Assembly: GCA_025201705.1 (NCBI GenBank)
Contig: MU616701.1
Location: 1 to 53,234 of the forward strand
Direction: 5' to 3'
DNA from: Dissophora ornata
Taxonomy: Eukaryota > Mortierellomycota > Mortierellomycetes > Mortierellales > Mortierellaceae
Length of the DNA: 53,234 nucleotides
Part shown: positions 22,153 through 31,788 of the stretch, in pieces
Numbering within the stretch: position 1 is the first letter of the stretch
Layout of the letters: each line of letters opens with the position of its first letter
Notes under the pieces: model-generated
The model's database searches: none
What the model saw: only the letters and a program-made list of their open reading frames with translations
What the model was told of the DNA's origin: nothing
Program-made: the position numbers and the translations under genes

Positions 22153-24331
22153 TCAGACCGCCTCGGGTGAGTGTGTTGGACCCTCTCGGACTCGATGCTT
22201 GGGCATGCCCGTTTCGATCGAGTTGGGTGCTGGTATAGGGACAGCTGCAAACCGAATGGCTCGATTATGCAAAAGTTCAGGTGCATCCTGGTCACTATCG
22301 GGCTCGCTCTCTGGTCCATCATCCGTCGTGCTGGTTAAACTAGCCGAGTCCCCTCCTTCGCTTCTTGCCCTCGAACCCTGGGAAACGCCTTGGGCTGTGT
22401 TGGAAGAGGATGAAGAGGTTGAGGGTGGAGCAATTGGAGAGGAAAGGGGTGACCTCGACCCTCCGCGTATTCTCCCCGTGCCGGATCTAAACCCCTGGCC
22501 CGATGGTGACACGACGATCGGATGGATTCTCGCATTCGCACCAGCAATCCCGATCGTACTTGTGTTGGAGTTTAGAGCAGTAGCAGCAGCAGCAGCAGAA
22601 GTCGAAGCGCCAGAAGCAGAAGTCGAAGCAGAGGCAGCAGAGGCAGCGGCCTCCCTAGCCTGTCGGTCATGCTCGTCCTGAAGACTCTGTCTCATGGCCT
22701 CCATGATCATCAACTCTTCGAGATCCGTGCCCATGTTTCTCATGGCGGTCAGATATCCACTGTAGTCTGCAGCAGCAGCAGAAGAGTTGGATCGTCTCGA
22801 GCTGGAACCTCCTTGCCTGCCCACAGCCAAGCGTCGGCCGAGTGCAAACGTGGCGTTCATGGAGGACGAGGTTGATGCACGTCTGGAACCCGGTTGCCGC
22901 TGCGCTGCCGCCAAGATCCTGCGATTCCAGTCGGGACGGAGCTCGTCTTGTTTACGAAAGCAAAAGGTGGGTATTCATGCATCAGCGAATAGGTCCTTGG
23001 ATATGGTTTCGCCACATGTCAGTCCAGCTGTTTCATCTCACCTGCGGTCACAACTTCTGGGCTCTTATGACTGGTGCTTCGACGGCGGGTGGATGGTGAG
23101 GATGGTGTTTGGGTCTCTGCCGCTCTTTCGATAGAGTTGTTGGAGGACGAGACAGACATGGATGTGCCGCCGACGGCCTAGGAGCGGAGGACGAGAACGG
23201 AATAAACGGGGGATTCCATTGGAACATTCATCGGACAAGCGGAGAGTGTGTGTGTGTGAGAGAGAGAGAATGAGCGGAGGAGGGAAAGGAAGGTTCTTCA
23301 ATTTACCGTTTGGACGGACGAGGGCAGCGAAGGCGCTGAGAGAAGGCCACTGGGTAGGAGCGCAGGGGAATAGATGATGCCAAAGTGGGGTTCGACGCAG
23401 TAGGGGCATGCTGGGGATTCGGTGGGCGCGCTCTCCAGGCGCTTGAGCTGTACGAAGCACTCGGTGCACATTGGCTTGTCGCAGCACCGTGTCCGGTTGA
23501 TGTTGCGAGGATAGTACTACGATCACCCCATGAACAGAGGCACGAGTCAGTCAGTCAGTCAGTAGGTCAGGGGCAAGGTGAACATGTCGTCGCAACACAC
23601 AATGTCGTAAAGGCTCTCGTGGTGTGTGCTCATTGCCGAATGCTGATTGCTCAGTGCGTTGAGGTCATTGTGCTCTCAATGTGCACCTTATGAATGCATG
23701 CGCCAGCACACACACACACACACACACACACACTCTCTCTCTCTCTCACGAGAGACAGAAATCAATCGCAAACAAAGACCCAGTCAATTGTATGTCCACA
23801 GCAAGACTGAGCTTGGTCACAAAAGCGGAAAGTGGAATGGGACCGGGGAAGACAGGAGCCACCGGGAGTCTTTTTTTTTTTCTGCATGTGTTTTGTCTCT
23901 GTGCGCGTGTGCGTGCGTGTGTATGGGTGATTGTATTGTCTTACCAGGAAACAAATGGGGCATTCGATCGCGCCCTGGTACAGCCGCTTCATTTCGCGCT
24001 CTGGTTCTGTCATGTGGCTGGTGCGGGATAGGCTGTGGGATGAGGATGGCGAATGGGGATGGAGGTCTGGGGAGGTGGAGGGTGGGGCCGGTGCAGAGGC
24101 CGAGGCGGGTCGAGTTGCAGCCGCTCTGAGCAGCCGCTCCTTTTCCTCTTGGGCATCCTCGCTGTCTTCGCAGTCGTCGAGGCCCTTGTAGAAGGGGGCC
24201 AGCCTGCGCTGCAGAATCAGCCGTTGTACGATCCTAAAGTCGTAGTCCTGTGGGCCCGAGTAGACGCCGTGGGGCAGCAATGCGCCTCCGTCGATGTGGT
24301 CGGCCTTTTCCTTTGTGGTGGTGTTTCCCAT
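22153..24331 (-). CDS. SIP5: Sip5-like RING-type zinc-finger protein
   Basis: Four exons are 24331-23945, 23516-23307, 23177-23042 and 22946-22153, giving 508 aa. It begins MGNTTTKEK, a possible N-myristoylation start (Gly2, Thr6). The zinc-binding region spans the first intron: CPICFL at 124-129, then YYPRNINRTRCC, CTECFVQ and CPYCVEPHFGIIY. This order is typical of fungal Sip5, named for interaction with the Snf1 kinase and the Reg1/Glc7 phosphatase in yeast. A DELRPDWNRRIL motif follows the third intron, then Ala/Ser-rich low complexity and an acidic region near the C-terminus. Introns 1 and 2 contain microsatellites. It is divergent from threonine aldolase over about 350 bp. Confidence 0.88.
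23707..23748. repeat. SIP5: (CA)13(CT)7 microsatellite in SIP5 intron 1
   Basis: An uninterrupted CA run passes into a CT run. It lies inside the first intron (23517-23944). A short CAGT array is found at 23542-23560 in the same intron. Confidence 0.9.
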
Positions 24332-24682
24332 GGGAGCGCAGGGGATGGGAGGAATGAATGGGAAGAGAGGGAAGAGAGGGATGAGAGGGATGGGAATCAG
24401 AAGAGCAGAAAGGAAAAGGAAGAAGAGGGAAGAGGGAAGAGAGAGGACGAGACGAGAGAGGAGACAAGAGGAGACAAGAGAGACAAGAGTACAGAGAGAC
24501 AGAGACAGCGCGCACGCGCACCAGGCGCAGGCCAGTGCTTTGCCTGCTTGCTTGCGTAGGGATAGGAGACACAGAGAGACTCGTGCCCACAAAGTACACG
24601 CGCGCGCCCACTCCTCCCGTGTGTGTGAAGCGAAAAAGCTCATCCACACCTGATCCGTCTCATCTCCTCCATCCTCTCCACC
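24332..24682. promoter_or_regulatory. Divergent promoter region SIP5/threonine aldolase
   Basis: This 351-bp spacer separates the two start codons. The SIP5 side is a long GA-rich tract on the plus strand (24358-24510), read as CT-rich leader on the minus strand. The aldolase side has a CT-rich leader before CCACCATGA. No TATA box is seen. Confidence 0.45.
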
Positions 24683-26098
24683 ATGATTCCACTCCACTTC
24701 CGCAGCGCTCTCCGTCCCCTGGCCCGCTGCCGCCACCCCCTCATCTGCCCCGCCACCTCCATCGCTCCGCATCCTCGCCCTGCCCTCTCTTCCCTCTTCT
24801 CCACCCTCGCCTCCCAAAACACCATCGCCGACTTTCGGAGCGACACCTGTGAGTGCCCCTGCTTCCCTGCTTCCCTCCTTTCTCCCATCTCCTCCCCTCT
24901 CCTCTAGACACCCCCCTCCCCTTCCATAGCTACATCTGCGCCACGGTGTCCATGGCCTCTGCCCCGCACGTCTAACATCCACAACCCCTCTCTGCTCCCT
25001 TCGTCAGTGACCACTCCAACCGATGAAATGTTTGTGATCATGCAACAGGCCTCGCGTGGCGACGATGTCTACGAGGAGGACGACGCCGTCCGAGCGCTAG
25101 AACTGCATGTCGCGAAACTCGCTGGACACGAGGCAGGGCTCTTTTGTGCCTCTGGGACAATGACCAACCAGCTTGCCTTCCGCGCCTCGCTTCTCACCCC
25201 CCCAGCATCCATCCTCTGCGATAGTCGCTCGCACGTCTACCGCTACGAAGCAGGCGGACTCGCCTCCCATTCAAACGCCACCGTCTATCCTGTGCAGGCC
25301 CTCGCCACGGGGGGACACCATCTCACCGTCCAAGACCTCGAGCGCGAGTTTATTGTGGACGATGGGGATGTACACATGGCCCCAACGCGGCTGATATCGC
25401 TGGAAAACACCCTGAGTGGAACTGTCATGCCCCTGCAGGAGATCCAGGCCATTCGCCGGTTTGCCAAGGAAAAGGGGGTGCGTCTGCATCTCGATGGGGC
25501 CAGGATTTGGAACGCGACTGTTGCACAAGGATGTGAGCTCGCAAACTTTACCAGCGAGTTTGACAGCGCCTCCCTCTGTGTCTCCAAAGGCATTGGCGCC
25601 CCCATTGGGAGTGTCCTGGTTGGTGACAAGGGTCTGATCAAGAAGGCCCGACACTTTCGAAAAATGTTTGGTGGTGGGTGGAGACAGGCTGGTGGGCTGG
25701 CCTCTGCAGCGCATTGGTGCATAGACAACGTCTGGCCTACAATGAAGGACACACACGCTCTGGCAAAGCGCCTGGCTGAAGGGTTGGAAAGAGAGGGGGG
25801 AGGGGTCAGGGTGTACATCCCAGTCGAGACCAACATGGTGTTTTTAGACCTTGCTGGATCCGGGATCCGGCTGAGTGAGCTGAGCAGACGCCTGGAGGGA
25901 GAGAAGGGCATCAGGATAGGAAGCAAGGACGCGCCCGAGAACCAGACGCAGGTGAGACTCGTGTTACATTGGCAGATTTCTGAGCAGGCGGTGGAGGACT
26001 TTGTGGAGGTAGTCAAGGACCTGGCGTCGAAAGCGACTGCGGGCGCAGGAGAGCCGAGGCAAGGGCGCAGTGTGAAGCCGGTGTACAGTAGTCGCTGA
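24683..26098 (+). CDS. GLY1: Low-specificity L-threonine aldolase
   Basis: Two exons, 24683-24848 and 25008-26098, give 418 aa. Splicing joins FRSDT to LTTPTDEMF, the normal N-terminal signature of this PLP enzyme family. Further motifs are DDVYEEDDAV, LFCASGTMTNQLA, HLDGARIWNA with the cofactor-contacting Asp near 218, and VSKGIGAPIGS with the Schiff-base Lys near 249. It cleaves threonine to glycine and acetaldehyde. The first 45 residues are rich in Arg, Ser, Pro and Leu and lack acidic residues, which suggests a mitochondrial presequence; yeast Gly1 is cytosolic, so this would be a difference. The C-terminal 25 residues are basic and not part of the fold. Confidence 0.93.
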
Positions 26099-26594
26099 GC
26101 ACAGCTGCGAGGAGGCAGTTGATAGATGCATGTGGTAATGTCGTAATGTCGTTGATGTCGTTGATGCAGCAGAGGTAGCAGAGGTAGCAGAGGTAGCTAC
26201 AGTAGTTGCATTAGCTGTGCATGCAGACATGCACGCACGACAGGGAACTGACGACATGTGCACTGTGTGCCTGTGGACCACAATAGAACAATATAATAAC
26301 GCACCTGGCCCATGCATTTCGGAATTTAAGGTTTGGTGCTGCAGGGGAGACCGTTGCTGCCGCGTGGCTGCACATTCAGCCACTTGACTTGCCGTCCTGC
26401 CACTTGCTCAGACCGTACTCTGGCAAGCGTACAGCAGCAGTATGCACAACAAGCAACTCGGCTCATCCGGTGATTGCGATTTCATCATCATTGTCATCAT
26501 CAGCTGTCATCCTCATTGATCATCCTCATTCTCATCCTCATCATCTCGCCTACAATCTGCTACAGCCATAATTCTAAATCAACAGCGCTTCGCA
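26099..26594. promoter_or_regulatory. Intergenic region with short tandem repeats
   Basis: Past the aldolase stop there are a tandem GTCGTTGAT repeat (26142-26166) and a tandem GCAGAGGTA repeat (26167-26202). Before the EHD-like gene, TCATCATCATTGTCATCATC words dominate (26480-26550). No TATA box and no other gene are evident. Confidence 0.5.
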
Positions 26595-28655
26595 ATGACT
26601 TCTCAGGCCCAGCCAGACAGCTCCAGCGATCTGCAGCCAAGCAGCGCCAGCGACTTTGAGGTCGCCTCGCTCAAGAACCCGGACTATGTGCGAAAATTCG
26701 ACAGAGTGATTGACGACCTCCAGGATGTGTACTCGCACAAGATCCGCCCCCTCGAAAAGGCCTACAACTACGAGCACTTTTCGTCCTCTGCCCCTCTCGG
26801 CAACGATGACATTGCCGCAAAGCCCATGGTCCTCCTCATCGGACAGTACAGCACAGTATGTCAATAGGTGTCCATTGTGGATCCAGAAACCACCGTCGCA
26901 AGGTCGCCTCTGTTACTAATACATTTCACCAACGCACGCCTTTCTCTTTATTTTCGGACAGGGCAAAACCACGTTCATCAACTCGCTGCTGAAAAAGTCG
27001 TACCCAAGCTCGCACATTGGAGTCGAGCCTACGGTATGCATGCAATTGCTAACGCCAGAGTATTGTTGTTACTATTGTCGTTGTTATTCCATGTATGGCA
27101 AGCTCGCTGCTAATGTATCATCTATCCTGGCTGTGCGCATTCCATAGACGGATCGATTTGTCGCTGTCATGGACAATCCAACAGATAGAATCATCCCCGG
27201 AAACGCTGCGGCTGTGAGCTCAGCCTTGCCGTTCAAGGGTCTCGACAAGTTTGGACAGGCTTTCCTCTCCCGCTTCCAGGTCTCGCAAACACCTTCCCCG
27301 GTCCTCCAAAACTTCACCATCGTTGACACACCGGGCATTCTCTCTGGAGACAAACAGCGCGATCGAGGCTACGACTACACGTCGGTGATTGAGTGGTTTG
27401 CAGAGCGCGCAGACCTTGTTCTCCTCCTCTTTGATTCCCACAAACTGGATATCTCTAATGAGCTCAAGGCCGCTATCCATGCTCTCAAGGGACACGAGGA
27501 AAAGGTTCGCGTCGTCCTGAACAAGTCGGACATGGTCAACCAGCAGCAGCTCATGAGAGTGTAAGTTGGGAGTGTTTTGATGCCAAATGCGCATTTGCTT
27601 CGGTCTCCTGTCGCTGACTTGGCAATCGCACACTTTTTTCTCCCTTGCCCTCTGCGTTGCGGTAGTTATGGCGCATTGATGTGGTCGCTTGGAAAGGTTG
27701 TCCACACGCCAGAAGTCATGCGCGTGTATCTGGTGTCGATCTGGCTCGAGGTTCGTGTTGTTGCTCCAATATCGATCATACCAGGACTGAAGGACAGCCC
27801 CATGCGAAATGAAACATTTTAACATATTTTTTTTTCTTTTCACATGTGTGTGTTTTGTTGTAAACAGCGTCCTCCGAATGCCTTTGACGACTGTCGATCG
27901 CTTCTAGACTCTGAAAAGAAGGACCTGTTGACAGATCTTCAGCAGCTGCCTATCAATGCAGCTATCCGGAAAGTAAACGAGATTGTGAAGCGTGCTCGCC
28001 TTGCCAGGGTCCATGCCTTGATCGTCGCTCATCTGCGAGAGCAGATGCCGTCATTCTTTGGCAGGGAGGCTGCTTTGAAACAGCTATCTGACAACTTGCC
28101 ACATGAATTCAAGGCGGTCTCGAAAAAGTACCGTCTCCCCATGGGTGACTTTCCTGACGTTGAAAAGTTCCAGGAGGCACTCATTGGAATGAAGTTTGAG
28201 CAGTTTGGCGCTTTGAATGAGAAACTGTTGATGGCCTCTGACGAGGTAAGTGGGGTCTTTATTCGATGTGTTTATCGTTTTCCGCAGCATACTGGTTCTC
28301 TGACTCGTTTTGCTTATACTTGTCGTCTTGTCAGGCTCTGGGCACCGATCTTCCCGAGCTCCTGCAGCGATTGCCCCACCACTCGTCTTTCACTGGGACG
28401 ACGGCCAAGCCCGAGGTCGATTCCGAAGAGGAGGATGACTTGGATGACCGTTCTCGCAAGCGCAGTCTGACACGAGCGGGTACGCGCTCGCGATATGCAC
28501 CCGTGAAGCCCGAGCGAGACATTTCAGCGATCGTTTACAGCATGGTGCTGTTTACGCTTGTGCTCTTCTTTGCTACGGTGGTCGGTGGGGCTGTTGCGAT
28601 GAAGATGGGGTGGGTTGACGGGATGGGACCGTTGATCGAGTTTTTGCGGCCTTGA
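26595..28655 (+). CDS. EHD-like dynamin-family GTPase with C-terminal membrane anchor
   Basis: Six exons are 26595-26855, 26962-27033, 27148-27560, 27666-27750, 27868-28245 and 28335-28655, giving 509 aa. GTPase motifs are intact: P-loop GQYSTGKTTF at 83-92, DTPG at 171-174 and NKSD at 236-239. YGALMWSLGK and PEVMRVYL after it are typical of EHD proteins, and the helical region follows. EHD proteins oligomerise on membranes and reshape endocytic carriers. Instead of the usual C-terminal EH domain, this one ends with an acidic/basic linker and a single hydrophobic helix (about 469-491, SAIVYSMVLFTLVLFFATVV) followed by 18 residues. The exon 4 donor is GTTCGT, weaker than the others. An AATAAA lies 65 bp past the stop. 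Confidence 0.9.
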
Positions 28656-29246
28656 TGTGACAAAATATGGAAGGAATGTATATAAACAAGTAGACAGAGT
28701 GCCATTTTTGGCAGACAATAATAAACTTTGATGACGGTGGTTCTGCGAAAAAGCGCAAGAGTGTTTGTAATCTGTCGGTCATCTGTCGGTCGGGCTGTCC
28801 GGCTGTCTGGGCCCGGATGTCGCCAAAGGGCACAAATGTACAAATGTCGTTCGTCACCAGTCTCTGTTGAGCGGTGATGTTTGGCGGCAAAGTGCTCTCC
28901 AGCGATCGACACACTTTCGATGGCAAATTCTATTCGCGCGATCGAAAAGGCGTCGCTGTGTCTCCGTTCGCTCCTCTGTCAGCAGCAACAGTACTGTACT
29001 CTCGACAGCGTGCTAACACGCCGACAACGCAGAAGGGTCTACGCAAGGAAAGAGCCCCATGGAAGGATGGCAGAACGTTTCTCTGCTTCTCTGCTGGGTA
29101 TTCATCATCATCACGACCGCCTTTTCATTTCCTGTATTTCTTATATTTCCTGTATAAAACAGTCGCGCATTTTTCACCCTTCCCCCATTTTCTTTCTTTC
29201 CCATCCCTCCATCAGCACCTCCACCTCCATCGCAGCACTAAACACA
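28656..29246 (+). promoter_or_regulatory. EHD-like 3' end and glutathione peroxidase promoter
   Basis: AATAAA at 28720-28725 serves the upstream gene. TATAAAA at 29153-29159 lies about 90 bp before the peroxidase ATG and is followed by a CT-rich stretch (CCCTTCCCCCATTTTC), a convincing core promoter. No clear Yap1 element was recognised. Confidence 0.6.
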
Positions 29247-29993
29247 ATGTCCACTCCCAACTTTTTCGACCTCTCCGCCAAGAACAAGGCCCACAAGGAA
29301 ATCTCCATGAAGGAGTTCGAGGGCAAGGTCGTCCTCGTCGTCAACGTCGCCTCCAAGTGTGGCTTCACCAAGCAGTACGCTGGTCTTGAGGAGCTCTACA
29401 AGAAGTACAAGGACCAGGGTCTTGTTATCATTGGATTCCCCTGCAACCAGTTTGGTGGACAGGTATGATCATCGTTCTCGACATCCCCCACCATCGTTCA
29501 CACCTAGCCATCTTGTATTATTTGTAACGGCTAAACTGAACTGACCATTCATTCTATCGCGTTCCGCGACTGGCATAACCTCCCCCTCATAATAGGAACC
29601 CGGCTCAAACGAGGGTAAGTCCCAACAACAAAGCTGGTCGTTTTATTCACTGCGCAGCTTTTGCATGTAAAGAAAGGAAAAGAGAAAAAAAAAACTCACA
29701 CGTCCTCAACTTGTGTTCCTTTGTCTCGGCTATGCACAGAAATCGAATCGTTCTGCCAGCTCAACTTTGGAGTGACCTTCCCCTTGATGGACAAGGTTGA
29801 TGTCAACGGCGACAACGAGGACCCAGTGTACACGTACTTGAAGTCGCAGAAGAAGAGCTTGATGATGAGCCGCATCAAATGGAACTTTGAAAAGTTTTTG
29901 ATCGCCAAGGATGGCACTGTCTACGAGCGCTACGCCTCGACCACCACCCCTGAGTCTATTGCCAAGGATGTCGAGAAGCTCATCAATGCCTAA
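29247..29993 (+). CDS. GPX3: Cysteine-type glutathione (thioredoxin) peroxidase
   Basis: Three exons are 29247-29462, a 19-nt microexon 29596-29614 and 29740-29993, giving 162 aa. The microexon supplies EPGSNE, joining FPCNQFGGQ to [12 protein letters not shown]. The peroxidatic Cys is at 38 ([10 protein letters not shown]), the catalytic Gln at 72 and Trp at 126 (KWNF). Cys 84 matches the resolving Cys of yeast Gpx3/Hyr1. There is no selenocysteine: residue 38 is TGT. It reduces hydroperoxides using thioredoxin or glutathione and, in yeast, senses peroxide for Yap1. No targeting sequence is seen, so a cytosolic place is likely. Paralog choice (GPX1/2/3) is not certain. Confidence 0.94.
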
Positions 29994-30544
29994 GCAACAA
30001 TGCTAGCGGAAGCAGCGTAGCATAAATATCCAATTTTATTATTGTAAAATAAAAAAACCCCCCAATATCAAGCAGTTTTTCTACTCGGTTAGACTTGTAT
30101 AGATAGTCGAATATCATGACCATGTTATTGTTGTTATTTTTTTTTAAAAAAAGGAAAGAGGGGAGGGGATTGTGCCAAAAATGCTAAATTCCAATCCAGC
30201 TGTGGAGCAGATTGCAACTGAGTCGGACTCATAGCCCGGCATGATTTGATCTACCAGATCCCAACAATGTCCGGCGGGAGTGTCTCTTGCAAGACAGATC
30301 CCTACCAGCCGAGCGACAGTGATCCATGAGGTCGATCATAGTACAGCATCAAGGGGACAGGATGGTTTGAAGATTCGACAAGTGCAAAGGATCGCGATTT
30401 TATACTTCTGCCTAGTGGCTTGTGTACTCTGTGGTAACCGGTCACCCGGGTGGGATTTTTTTTTTCCTTTCGCATCCATCCCTCTCAAACCAAACAACAG
30501 CGCCTTCAAGACCGCCAACCCGTAGACACATCCCTACGCCGTAT
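29994..30544. other. Intergenic region
   Basis: AATAAA at 30048-30053 is a likely peroxidase polyadenylation signal. A poly-T/poly-A palindrome (TTTTTTTTTAAAAAAA near 30139-30154) follows. The rest leads into the RsfS-like gene and shows no TATA box and no other coding frame that I can support. Confidence 0.5.
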
Positions 30545-31788
30545 ATGTTCAACGCATCATTAGCTCGCTCCGGCAGACAAATCTGTGCACTCGCAGCTCG
30601 CCGTGCTGCCCCTGTATCATCCCCGCAGCGTCCCGGTCGGAAACTATTGCAGGGCCACGTGCTCGCGCTCGATCCAAGGGTATGCCGCGTTTGTTACAGC
30701 ACTACTCCTGCCTTGTTCCGAAAGTATGAGACCCACCATGATCATGTCATCATCAACAAGTCGCCGCTCTCCTCGAGCAAAGACGATAACGAGGACCTAA
30801 ACCTACTCTCAAACAACGATGACCTCATGGTCGGTAACGAAGGCCTTGAGACCATTGATCCCAAGGACTTTCCAGAGCTGTACCCAGGCGAGGATGACAT
30901 CGAAGGGCTAAGCCAGGAATCCCATCCGGATAACGAACGAGATTTCGAGAACCTTTCAAAGTCATCATCCAAATCAGCATCTGTATTGCTCTCGGACAAG
31001 GAGCGATCTGAGGAAGAGTTTTCATGGTTCGTGGACGACTCCTTTCCAGAGAAAGCTGCTGCAGGAAGTCATCAGCAGATAGATGATGCGGCATCATCTG
31101 ACTTTATACCTCTTTGGCAGAAGAATGCCCAGCGCTCGCCAGGCGACACGGAGATACACAAGGACGATCATTTGGAGCACTCTGCGGATTCTGTCGCAGG
31201 ATTGGTTAAGCTAATCGAGTCGGAGCGTGCCAAGAATGTGAAGGTGATCGATATGAGGGACAAGTGCGACTGGACCGAATGGATGGTCATTGCCGAAGGG
31301 TTGAGCGAGAGACACCTAGGAAACGTCGCAGACCAGGTCTACAGCGCTGTAAGTCATTTGGTGCTCCACCAGTGTCGGTCATTTTAATAAGCCAGCCTTG
31401 GTTCAATTTATCCATTAGGTTATTCATCCATTTCTCACCGTCTCATATATCTCGTTCTCGTGCATAGCTTAAGAAGAGCTCACCCAAGACCAATCCTCCA
31501 GTGATGGAGGGCCGCGACACTTCAAACTGGGTCGTAATTGATGCAGGATCTGTAGTAATTCACTTTATGACACCTGAGGCCAGGAAAGAAAGAGACCTAG
31601 AAGGTCTTTGGGCGTCGGTCAAGAACCCACTAAAGCTCAAGGATGTTGAGGAAATCTCATGGGATGATGTCAAGGGCAAGATGACAAAGAGCTGGAAGGA
31701 GAATCCCGGTCGATCCCGAGGCGAGGACGGAAAACGTGGACGTCGTGGCGAGAAAGATATTCCACTGTCTGAAGTCGTCAAGTGGTAA
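30545..31788 (+). CDS. RsfS/MALSU1-type mitochondrial ribosome-silencing factor
   Basis: Two exons, 30545-31348 and 31468-31788, give 374 aa. The N-terminus (MFNASLARSGRQICALAARR) is Arg/Ala-rich and fits a mitochondrial presequence. Residues about 65-230 are acidic and probably disordered. The conserved domain is split by the intron: VKLIESERAKNVKVIDMRDK, WMVIAEGLSERHLGNVADQVYSAL, then WVVIDAGSVVIHFMTPEARKERDLEGLW. This is the Iojap/RsfS fold, which binds uL14 on the large ribosomal subunit. In ascomycete yeasts the domain is the N-terminal half of Atp25. Here the protein ends shortly after the domain, so it is more like animal MALSU1. It ends in a basic tail. Confidence 0.88.

Noticed and set aside
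23762..24982. A 406-residue open frame on the minus strand covering SIP5 exon 1
   Set aside because: Only the part from the Met at 24331 to the donor at 23945 matches Sip5. The upstream part is GA-rich promoter sequence and the downstream part is intron with a microsatellite.
29247..29993. Selenocysteine glutathione peroxidase
   Set aside because: The active-site codon is TGT (Cys) and no in-frame TGA occurs. It is the Cys type normal for fungi.
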